Below are positions 6,823-13,468 of a DNA stretch of 15,755 nucleotides, in pieces. A model generated the notes under the pieces. The model did not search any database. It had not been told where the DNA came from and saw only the letters and a list, made by a program, of their open reading frames with translations. Made by a program: the position numbers and the translations under genes. Within the stretch, counting starts at the first letter, position 1. The number at the start of each line of letters is the position of its first letter. This DNA is from Bacillota bacterium (GTDB lineage: Bacteria; Bacillota; Clostridia; Lachnospirales; Lachnospiraceae), in contig JAEYPA010000113.1 in the NCBI GenBank assembly GCA_023411225.1, forward strand, positions 1 through 15,755, given 5' to 3'.

Positions 6823-7437
6823 ATGGAAAACCTTCGAGAAAAGAAAAAAGAACAGACTAGAGTAAAAATTCAGGCTGTATCGCTTCAACTTTTTGAAATG
6901 CTAGGATATGAAAAAACAACAATGGAGAAAATTGCTCAAGAGGCAGAAATTGGATTAGGGACGCTATATAATTATTTTCCTTCTAAAACCGCGCTGTTCT
7001 TTTCAGTTATTGAAACGAATATTGAAACGTTCGTATCAGAATTGGAAGAAATCATTAATAGTGACATAACTTTAATGGAATCTCTTCGTGAGTTTTTTGA
7101 TATATATTTAAAAAGTTTTACAACATACGGGAATAATATATGGCGAGATATGCTTCGGGAAATCACATTTCACGAAAATATGGGATATGCGAAAATAAAA
7201 GAAATAGATCAAAACTTTATAAATCAACTCTATAAATTGCTTAATAAGCGAATTGTAGGAAAAGAAGTAAATAAAGGGGAGAAACTTTCTACTGCGACTA
7301 AAGTTTTGTATTCATTACTGGAATATCATATTTTTTATTATGTCTCAGATATCTCAGTATCTTTACAAGAGATGATAGAGTCATTGATGGTACAGACAAA
7401 TTTATTTGTGGATGGATTAATTCTTCTAGAACAATAA
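6823..7437 (+). CDS. TetR/AcrR-family transcriptional repressor
   Basis: The 204 residues match family length. The N-terminal DNA-binding domain (about 10-57) ends in the hallmark TTMEKIAQEAEIGLGTLYNYFPSKTALF region, in which GLGTLYNYF is the recognition helix. The remainder is an all-helical ligand-binding domain rich in aromatic residues, with no assignable ligand. Two adjacent ATGs exist (6820 and 6823). GGAGG at 6812-6816 is only 3 bases from the first and 6 from the second, so the second is preferred. It is cotranscribed with the upstream membrane protein and probably represses the shared promoter through the twin dyads at 6327-6357. Confidence 0.92.
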   Translation: MENLREKKKEQTRVKIQAVSLQLFEMLGYEKTTMEKIAQEAEIGLGTLYNYFPSKTALFFSVIETNIETFVSELEEIINSDITLMESLREFFDIYLKSFTTYGNNIWRDMLREITFHENMGYAKIKEIDQNFINQLYKLLNKRIVGKEVNKGEKLSTATKVLYSLLEYHIFYYVSDISVSLQEMIESLMVQTNLFVDGLILLEQ

Positions 7438-7445
7438 GAACAGTT

Positions 7446-7479
7446 AAAACCGATTGATATGTTTCTACGTATCGATTTT
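7446..7479 (+). terminator. Weak candidate terminator after tetR
   Basis: AAAACCGAT (7446-7454) pairs with ATCGATTTT (7471-7479) with one mismatch across a 16-base loop. The T-run is short and inside the stem. The position, 9 bases past the tetR stop, fits, but the hairpin is not convincing alone. Confidence 0.35.
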
Positions 7480-7572
7480 ATCGAAAATGCCATGGTATGT
7501 TTTTTAGGGGTGGAGATTTTTCTTTGGTACAGGTATTCCAACCATCTTGACAGTAGGATATGAATTCTAACG

Positions 7573-7611
7573 GAAAGCACCTCATGAAGAATGAAGGCCA
7601 CAGGTGTTTTT
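7573..7611 (+). terminator. Candidate intrinsic terminator, tetR-GNAT gap
   Basis: GAAAGCACCT (7573-7582) pairs with AGGTGTTTTT (7602-7611) over ten positions including two G/U pairs, with a 19-base loop. The right arm ends in five T. It would separate tetR transcription from the acetyltransferase gene. The rest of 7438-7697 shows no gene. Confidence 0.45.
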
Positions 7612-7697
7612 CATAGATACATAATACTTATTCACTTATTATATAAAAGTTTTAAATGGAGATAGATTACATTAAATTAAAAATTTGAGAGGTTAAA

Positions 7698-8129
7698 ATG
7701 AGGATTGAAGGATACAAGGAATCGGATGAGAAAGATTTGCTCTATGTTTGGGAAGAATCAGCAAAAATAGCGCATGGATTTATAGACGAAGAGTTGCTGA
7801 AGACAGATATCTTGCGTGTCTGGAATGAATATTCCAAGAAGCTCAAGACCTATGTAGCTAAGGAGGGAGATATATTATGTGGATTCCTTTCCATGTATGG
7901 AACTAATATAGCGGGTATTTTTGTCGCACCTGAGTGGCAAAGAAAACAAATAGGGAAATCGTTGATTGAACATGCAAAAAAAGATAGAGTGCCACTTAGC
8001 GTTGAAGTGTTCTACAAAAACACGAATGCAATCCGCTTCTACGAAAAAATGGGATTTAGAAAATTTTCGGAATATATGCATCCAGACTTTAATGAGATTC
8101 TTTGGGTCATGAAAATGGAGGAGGATTAA
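7698..8129 (+). CDS. GNAT-family N-acetyltransferase
   Basis: This cytoplasmic acetyl-CoA-dependent acetyltransferase of 143 residues is a single GNAT domain. The acetyl-CoA-binding motif A is in IAGIFVAPEWQRKQIGKSL (71-89), and the usual GNAT C-terminal NAIRFYEKMGFRKF lies at 110-123. The order of segments resembles the YjaB-like subgroup. In motif A the first Gly of the common QxxGxG pattern is replaced by Gln84, while Gly86 is kept. Substitutions here occur in active family members, so loss of function is not implied. GAGAGG lies 5 bases before the ATG. It appears monocistronic, between a candidate terminator and a gene-poor stretch. The acceptor substrate is unknown. Confidence 0.88.
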   Translation: MRIEGYKESDEKDLLYVWEESAKIAHGFIDEELLKTDILRVWNEYSKKLKTYVAKEGDILCGFLSMYGTNIAGIFVAPEWQRKQIGKSLIEHAKKDRVPLSVEVFYKNTNAIRFYEKMGFRKFSEYMHPDFNEILWVMKMEED

Positions 8130-8144
8130 ACAGATAAAATCAAA

Positions 8145-8385
8145 TAGGAGTAAATGCTTTTGTTTTAAATTATCGGGTTGATAAAGGTTCAGGCATTTCT
8201 TTAGTTTACTTTCAAAGAAAGCTTGAGAACTATACTATTAAAACCATTTATACTATCCATACTTGTGAGATAGATGATATAGAATTATTTTTAAATATAA
8301 AGATAAAGTGCAATCATTTCTATTTTGTAAAAATACTTATAACGAAAATGTACCATTCAACCTTTATGAAAAAGAGGAGAGTTAA
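8145..8385 (+). pseudogene. Possible alpha/beta-hydrolase remnant
   Basis: Right after the acetyltransferase the frame starting at 8145 reads IGVNAFVLNYRVDKGSG, resembling the segment of acetylesterase-type alpha/beta hydrolases that precedes the oxyanion region. In another frame, text ending at TAA 8383-8385 reads NENVPFNLYEKEES, faintly like the family's C-terminal region. No catalytic Ser, Asp or His motif remains and the intervening frames are broken. The N-terminal piece is the stronger evidence; the C-terminal match is weak. Confidence 0.3.
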
Positions 8386-8387
8386 TT

Positions 8388-8537
8388 GAGAATTGAGATG
8401 TTATTATGAACATGGGAAAGGCCTATGTAATTTTCTTTATTAATATGTTCCCTTGAACCTCAAACGTTAATGATCACTCGAATCATGTGGAGGCGGTGGT
8501 GTTACTCCCTTTCCTAAATTGGTTCCTCTCAATTCTC
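8388..8537. repeat. 150-bp fold-back element (MITE-like or structured RNA)
   Basis: A perfect 11-bp inverted repeat, GAGAATTGAGA (8388-8398) and TCTCAATTCTC (8527-8537), encloses a nested pair GGAAAGG (8415-8421) / CCTTTCC (8508-8514) and smaller hairpins (ATGAT/ATCAT, GGAG/CTCC). There is no coding capacity. It resembles a short non-autonomous inverted-repeat element, or the scaffold of a structured RNA. No clear target-site duplication is visible. Confidence 0.4.
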
Positions 8538-8550
8538 TTAGTATTGGTAC

Positions 8551-8578
8551 TTTAAAGTCTTAATTCGAAGTATATAAT
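8551..8578 (+). promoter_or_regulatory. Candidate promoter of the aldo/keto reductase
   Basis: TTTAAA (8551-8556), 16 bases, perfect TATAAT (8573-8578), start near 8585. This leaves a leader of about 95 bases that is GC-richer than its surroundings and contains a CACCAG (8612-8617) / CTGGTG (8629-8634) hairpin. I recognise no known riboswitch in it. Confidence 0.4.
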
Positions 8579-8678
8579 AATTGTAAGATAGGTATCCGCA
8601 ATATCGCTGCTCACCAGTTATGCAAGTTCTGGTGCTGGGCGGCACAAAAAAAGATTTAAACAACATAGGAGGTAGGTT

Positions 8679-9665
8679 ATGGTATATCAACAAATTGGAC
8701 AATCAGATATGAAAGCGTCAGTTGTTGCTCTTGGAACTTGGGCAATAGGAGGTGGTACTTGGTGGGGTGAAAACAATGATAAGGATTCTATTCGAACTAT
8801 TCATGAAGCCATAGATCAAGGTATTAATTTAATAGATACAGCTCCCGCATATGGCTTTGGACATAGCGAAGAAGTAGTGGGGAAGGCGATTTCTGATCGA
8901 CGAAGCAATGTTCTTATTTCAACAAAATGTGCTTTGCGATGGACAGATGAAGAAGGAAGCTTCTTTTTTAGTGCCGATGGTAAGAATGTATACAGAAACC
9001 TTTCAAGAAGAGCTATTCGGGATGATTTAGAAAACAGCTTAAGACGTTTAGGTACGGATTATATTGATATATATATTACCCATTGGCAAAGTGATGAACC
9101 TTTTTTAACACCTATCAGCGAAACAATGGCTGCATTAACAGAACTCAAAAAAGAAGGGAAAATTAGAGCCATCGGAGCCTCTAATGTAACTACAAATCAC
9201 ATAGAAGAATACATAAAATATGGTCAGTTGGATGTAATCCAAGAAAAGTATAGTATTATTGATCGGAGAGCTGAGAAAGAGCTTCTTCCCTTGGCAAAAA
9301 AGCAGAATATAACTTTTCAAGCTTATTCTCCTTTGGAACAGGGGCTTCTAACAGGAAAAATTAGAAAAGATTATGTTCCTGTAAAAGGATCAGCTCGCTC
9401 TGATCAAAAATGTTTTAAACCAGAAAATCTTCCTAAGGTGGTAGATATGGTAGATAGTTGGAAGGACCTTTGCATAAAGTATGATTGTACTCCTACGCAT
9501 TTGGCAATTGCATGGCTACTTGCTCAAGACAATCATATAAATGTATTATGTGGTGCTAGAAAGATAGAACAATTAGAAGATAATATAAAAGGTTCAGATA
9601 TTACTCTCGATTTGGCAGATATTGCTCGTATAAGAGAAAATGCCCAAAGTATCGAGATATATTAA
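8679..9665 (+). CDS. Aldo/keto reductase
   Basis: This NAD(P)H-dependent oxidoreductase has 328 residues and the (beta/alpha)8 aldo/keto reductase fold. The catalytic tetrad is visible as Asp53 and Tyr58 (DTAPAYGFG), Lys83 (STK) and His135 (THW). The C-terminal cofactor-binding signature is GARKIEQLEDNIKG. Length and motif style match the bacterial AKR11/AKR12-type enzymes that act on sugars and small aldehydes or ketones; the substrate cannot be read. AGGAGG lies 6 bases before the ATG. It appears to be a single-gene unit with its own promoter, converging on the LacI-fusion gene across a shared terminator. Confidence 0.92.
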   Translation: MVYQQIGQSDMKASVVALGTWAIGGGTWWGENNDKDSIRTIHEAIDQGINLIDTAPAYGFGHSEEVVGKAISDRRSNVLISTKCALRWTDEEGSFFFSADGKNVYRNLSRRAIRDDLENSLRRLGTDYIDIYITHWQSDEPFLTPISETMAALTELKKEGKIRAIGASNVTTNHIEEYIKYGQLDVIQEKYSIIDRRAEKELLPLAKKQNITFQAYSPLEQGLLTGKIRKDYVPVKGSARSDQKCFKPENLPKVVDMVDSWKDLCIKYDCTPTHLAIAWLLAQDNHINVLCGARKIEQLEDNIKGSDITLDLADIARIRENAQSIEIY

Positions 9666-9702
9666 ATTTAAAAAAAGATTTATAATATATTTTGTGTAAC
9701 TT

Positions 9703-9780
9703 AAAAAATGTGGCGATCGTACATTATATTTTATCAGATGATTGTATCTGTCAAAATATAGCACGGTAGCCACATTTTTT
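9703..9780. terminator. Symmetric bidirectional terminator / fold-back
   Basis: A perfect 12-bp outer stem AAAAAATGTGGC (9703-9714) / GCCACATTTTTT (9769-9780) encloses TATATTTT (9725-9732) / AAAATATA (9753-9760) and CAGAT (9735-9739) / ATCTG (9746-9750). Almost the whole 78 bases fold back on themselves. T-runs occur at the 3' end on both strands. It sits between convergent genes, 38 bases past the aldo/keto reductase stop and 25 bases past the LacI-fusion stop, and would serve both. Confidence 0.85.
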
Positions 9781-9804
9781 ATACCGGCCAAAATGGCATT
9801 ACGA

Positions 9805-12057
9805 TTATTTATACTTCTTCACCAACTGTTCCAATTCCAGATGGGTATTGGAAATTGCCTCCTGAATCTCCAGCTCCTCATCACAAAGCTTATAAATCCA
9901 TTTACATACGATAGCATCTATTTCATTTTGAGAAATTATTTTATTGTTTCTAATTTGTGGCGGAAGTGTGGGCTTCGTATACTGATAAGTCGAATGATAC
10001 AGAGGAAGCCAAGGATACAGTTTATTCAACTCGTCATTTGTATAGGTAGATACAATTGCTGATTGTCCGCCAAGCATAGCAAAATAGTTAGCTGTTTGCT
10101 CATTACAGGTCCATTTCAAAAATTCTATAGCATCCTTTTTATTCGTAGACCGGCTACTAATACCGAGACTCCAACCACCTAAAAGTGGGCTGCGACCTGG
10201 AATATGGTGATATCCAATGGAGCCGGTCATACTGCTTTTCCTTAAATCCACAATATCAGTCAAAAATGCCGGATAACTAATTAACATACATGTTTCGCCC
10301 TGTATAAAATCTTGTGCTACGCTAACATCAGTAGCTGTACGGTAATTTGGTTTTGCAGTTTTAATCGATTTAAGAAAATTGATATAAGCTTTTAGTGTCT
10401 GAGTGGAATCAAAACACACATTGTTCTTTGAATCAAATAAATTACCATTATAAGCACGTAGGCGCATATAAATCTCAGGAGCAAGGCATTCATCATAAGC
10501 AGCAGGTATCGAAATACCATAATTAATTGCGTTTGTTTTATAAGTAAAGAAATTGGCTATTGTATTATATTCCTTTAATGTTAAAGGTGGGCGGAGCGAC
10601 ATAAAATTAAGCTTTTTGTATTCTGCATTTAATGACGGATTCTCAAATAAATCTTTTCTGTAATAAAAAATCTGGGGAGCATACATAAAAGGGACACCAT
10701 AATAATGATGGTTAAAATAACTAAAGTATTTTAGACAGTCCGGTAAGAAAATATCGATTCCTATTTCAGGAATAACATCAGAAATATCCTCCAGAATGTT
10801 ATCGCAGGCCAGAGAAGAGAGCCATGGTAAATCATACATTACTACATCATATGGGATATCTGTCGTAGAATGGTTGTTTATTATTTCATCATAGATGTGA
10901 TGATGGGGTAAAATTGTAATATTTGCACGAATACCATAATGTTTCTCAAAATTCTTAATTAAGCCCTGAAGGGTATGAACCTGCGGAGTATCCATCATGA
11001 GTATTTTTATGCTGCGCTGTTGTTCCCTCTGTTCAGTGGTGTTTATACTAATTTCATTTGATTTTGTAAAGGTATTCATTGTTATAGTATTTTTCAATAT
11101 AATCTTTTCTGTCTCTTTCGCATAAGGTGACTCTATTTGTTCCAGCAAAAGCTTTGAGGCAGTTTGTCCAAGCTTAATTGCAGGACGGGCTGCAGAAAAG
11201 TTGGCAAAGGAATGAGTATAAAGATTCCAATGTTCTTCTCCTAAGGTCAGTACCGGTATATCATCAGTACTGAAACCGAGTATGTTAAGACCCTCAATAA
11301 TACCTGTTGAGATAGACTCTGATGTTGAGATAATAGAATCAGGTTTATTTGTCTTTAGTAACTGTATTGTTTTTCGAAAAGCATCTTCCTTGCTTAAGTT
11401 GGTCGTAATAATTGAATTCTTATGAAAATCTATGTTTTTCTTCTCATAGGCCGTTCTGAATCCATTCATACAGTTATATTCACAATCAAATTTTTCCGGT
11501 CCAGACATTAGAAAGATATTTTTATAAGACTGTTCCAATAAGCTTATGGTTATATTATTAATGATTGAATAATTATCGAAGGATACATAGTTTGCATCTA
11601 GACTATGGATGTTGCGATCAATTAATACGAGAGAGCGTTCATTGGAGGTGAAATTATCATAATAAAATTTCCAATTATCAGGCTGACAGGAAACAAGTAG
11701 CAATCCGCATATTCGCCTTTTTAGAAAATTATGGACGATATTCTGCTCAAGAGCCGGTATATCGTAGGAAAATGAAAGATTTACATAATAATTAGTATTT
11801 TGAAAGGAATTTTCTATTCCCTGAAATAATTGTACATAATAGGAATCATTCAGATTAGGAAGAATAACGCCAATATCATTATAGTTATTGGATTTTAGAG
11901 TTTTTGCAGACATATTTTGAGAGTATTGAAGCTTGTCAATTGCTGCCTGGATTTTATCAGAAAGGTCTTTACTGACAGGTTTTGTACGATTTATATAATT
12001 TGATACGGAACCGATTGAAACGCCAGCCATTTTGGCTACATCCTTAATTGTAATCAT
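9805..12057 (-). CDS. LacI repressor fused to a family-1 solute-binding domain
   Basis: This 750-residue regulator is about twice the usual LacI length. Residues 1-57 are a LacI helix-turn-helix (ITIKDVAKMAGVSIGSVSNYIN). About 60-335 is a complete LacI-type periplasmic-binding-like sensor (DIGVILPNLNDSYY, then TGIIEGLNILGF). After a hydrophilic linker (about 336-348), residues 349-750 match an ABC family-1 sugar-binding protein: GVPFMYAPQIFYYRKDLFE near 454-472 and GGWSLGISSRSTNKKDAIEF near 627-646. No signal peptide or membrane helix exists, so the second domain is cytoplasmic and probably sensory. AAGGGGAGA lies 7 bases before the ATG. It diverges from the sugar uptake operon that it presumably controls. 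The frame is uninterrupted across the junction, so a frameshift artefact is unlikely. Confidence 0.88.
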   Translation of the reverse strand: MITIKDVAKMAGVSIGSVSNYINRTKPVSKDLSDKIQAAIDKLQYSQNMSAKTLKSNNYNDIGVILPNLNDSYYVQLFQGIENSFQNTNYYVNLSFSYDIPALEQNIVHNFLKRRICGLLLVSCQPDNWKFYYDNFTSNERSLVLIDRNIHSLDANYVSFDNYSIINNITISLLEQSYKNIFLMSGPEKFDCEYNCMNGFRTAYEKKNIDFHKNSIITTNLSKEDAFRKTIQLLKTNKPDSIISTSESISTGIIEGLNILGFSTDDIPVLTLGEEHWNLYTHSFANFSAARPAIKLGQTASKLLLEQIESPYAKETEKIILKNTITMNTFTKSNEISINTTEQREQQRSIKILMMDTPQVHTLQGLIKNFEKHYGIRANITILPHHHIYDEIINNHSTTDIPYDVVMYDLPWLSSLACDNILEDISDVIPEIGIDIFLPDCLKYFSYFNHHYYGVPFMYAPQIFYYRKDLFENPSLNAEYKKLNFMSLRPPLTLKEYNTIANFFTYKTNAINYGISIPAAYDECLAPEIYMRLRAYNGNLFDSKNNVCFDSTQTLKAYINFLKSIKTAKPNYRTATDVSVAQDFIQGETCMLISYPAFLTDIVDLRKSSMTGSIGYHHIPGRSPLLGGWSLGISSRSTNKKDAIEFLKWTCNEQTANYFAMLGGQSAIVSTYTNDELNKLYPWLPLYHSTYQYTKPTLPPQIRNNKIISQNEIDAIVCKWIYKLCDEELEIQEAISNTHLELEQLVKKYK

Positions 12058-12092
12058 AACTATATCTCCCCTTTGAGTATTTGATTTAGCAT

Positions 12093-12121
12093 ATTATATA
12101 ATATTGAATACCAATTGTAAA
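12093..12121 (-). promoter_or_regulatory. Promoter of the LacI-fusion gene
   Basis: On the minus strand TTTACA (12116-12121), exactly 17 bases, perfect TATAAT (12093-12098): five and six matches, with a start near 12086. The LacI-type operator core lies 8 bases upstream of the -35 box. Confidence 0.75.
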
Positions 12122-12126
12122 GTAAG

Positions 12127-12160
12127 TGAAACGTTTAAATTTAAATCAATTTGAACGTAT
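12127..12160. promoter_or_regulatory. LacI-type operator between divergent promoters
   Basis: TGAAACGTTTAA (12127-12138) has the palindromic AAACGTTT core with central CG typical of LacI-family operators. A related but imperfect half, TTTGAACGTAT (12150-12160), has its CG 24 bases further on and touches the -35 of the rightward promoter. Between them is an AT-only near-palindrome. The first site does not fit the CcpA cre consensus, because spacing before the CG is one base short. Confidence 0.6.
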
Positions 12161-12188
12161 TGACTATGCAGTTTATAGATATTAAAAT
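12160..12188 (+). promoter_or_regulatory. Promoter of the sugar uptake operon
   Basis: TTGACT (12160-12165), exactly 17 bases, TAAAAT (12183-12188): five matches in each box, with a start near 12195. The leader is about 93 bases. The LacI-type operator lies immediately upstream. Confidence 0.75.
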
Positions 12189-12287
12189 GGAATCATGTCG
12201 GAAAGAATGTTAAAGATATACAGATTGTACCAAATGAAAAACAAATGATTAATTTCATTTGAATAGAAGATCAAAGGAGGATTTTTA

Positions 12288-13382
12288 ATGAAAAAAGTAT
12301 TATCACTAGTTTTAGCTACAATTTTGATGTTTAGTTTGGCAGGATGCGGTTCGAATTCAGAGAAAACATCACCAGAACCAACCAAACCCGCTACAGAAGG
12401 TCCAAGTGATTCAACGCCACCTGCAAGCCCAACATCAGACACATCGAAAGTAGAAACTTATAAGATTGGCGTATCTATCATGGAATTAACAGCTTATACC
12501 TGGTATCAGGGAGTTGTTGACGGTTGTAATGACTGGATGGCGGCTAATGGTGAGAAGAATGGTGTTAAGTTTGAGTATGATTTCCAAGATTCCAGATCTG
12601 ACGTTCAGACAATGTTAACTAATGTTGAAAACATGATAGCAGCAGGAAGTAAAGGAGTTATACTGTTCCCTGCAGACGCGTCTTCAGCAATTCCGACCAT
12701 GAAAGAATATACTGCACAAGGTATGCCATTTGTAATTGGTGACTACAGACAGGAAACAAAATCGGAAGAGGATGCTGTGTGGTCAACCTTTGTAGGTCAT
12801 GATATGAAAGCATTGGGACAGAAAGCAGGAGAGGCAGCAGTAACTTATCTTAAAACATTGAATAAGGATAATCCTGTTTGCTTATTTATCACACGTCCTA
12901 CTTCCGGTCAGGTTTCAGCAGATCGTTTTAATGGATTTAAGGAGACCGTTCTTAAAGAGTTCCCTAATGCTAAGATTATTGAAGAGGGAGACAGTGGAGC
13001 AGGAAACCGTGATTCCGCTCAGACCTTAATGGAAAATGTACTTCAACGTGAATCTCACATAGATGTTGTGTGTGGACATAATGATGCAGAGGTTGTAGGT
13101 GCTTATAATGCAGCTGTAGCTCAGGGAAGAAATGAAATCAAGTTTATTGGTATCGCAGGAGATAAGGATGTACTTAAATGGATATCCGAAAAAAATGATA
13201 AGTGGCTTGGTGAAGTATTGCAGGATCCAGTAGTTCTTGGCTATCAGGCAGCTGATGCGATGTATAAGGCACTTGTAAAGAAAGAAAAGCTTCCAGCTGA
13301 TTATGAATTACCTGAACCAGAAATTATTACTCCAGATAATATTGACCAGTATGATTGGGCATCATGGAAGTGGTTAGGCTAA
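12288..13382 (+). CDS. Sugar ABC transporter substrate-binding lipoprotein
   Basis: This 364-residue extracellular lipoprotein captures a sugar for an ABC importer. The signal peptide ends in the lipobox LAGC, with lipidated Cys20. A Ser/Thr/Pro-rich linker (about 21-53) tethers a periplasmic-binding fold (54 onward: YKIGVSIMELTAYTWYQGVVDG, then VCGHNDAEVVGAYNAA and GYQAADAMYKALVKKE). This is the ribose/galactose-binding (CUT2) type, unlike the family-1 domain in the divergent regulator. AAAGGAGG sits 7 bases before the ATG. It is first in the operon and followed by a strong hairpin that probably protects its mRNA. The ATPase beginning at 15589 is of the matching RbsA/MglA type. The ligand is unknown. 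Confidence 0.92.
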   Translation: MKKVLSLVLATILMFSLAGCGSNSEKTSPEPTKPATEGPSDSTPPASPTSDTSKVETYKIGVSIMELTAYTWYQGVVDGCNDWMAANGEKNGVKFEYDFQDSRSDVQTMLTNVENMIAAGSKGVILFPADASSAIPTMKEYTAQGMPFVIGDYRQETKSEEDAVWSTFVGHDMKALGQKAGEAAVTYLKTLNKDNPVCLFITRPTSGQVSADRFNGFKETVLKEFPNAKIIEEGDSGAGNRDSAQTLMENVLQRESHIDVVCGHNDAEVVGAYNAAVAQGRNEIKFIGIAGDKDVLKWISEKNDKWLGEVLQDPVVLGYQAADAMYKALVKKEKLPADYELPEPEIITPDNIDQYDWASWKWLG

Positions 13383-13413
13383 GTAGAAGTATCTGTTTGG
13401 TAATAGTAACATA

Positions 13414-13441
13414 CAGTCGGCAGGTGAAATCCTGCCGACTG
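13414..13441 (+). promoter_or_regulatory. Perfect intercistronic hairpin after the lipoprotein gene
   Basis: CAGTCGGCAGG and CCTGCCGACTG form a perfect 11-bp GC-rich stem with a 6-base loop. No T-run follows; the next sequence is ATAGGATAAAAAGGAGG, the ribosome site of the next gene. It therefore fits an mRNA-stabilising hairpin that keeps the lipoprotein transcript more abundant than the downstream message, not a terminator. Confidence 0.7.
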
Positions 13442-13468
13442 ATAGGATAAAAAGGAGGCTTAAGCAGT

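Noticed and set aside
12127..12140. CcpA cre site
   Set aside because: The spacing between TG-AA and the CG is one base short of the cre consensus; the AAACGTTT palindrome fits a LacI-type operator better.
13414..13441. Terminator after the lipoprotein gene
   Set aside because: No T-run follows the stem, and the downstream genes belong to the same uptake system without a visible promoter of their own.
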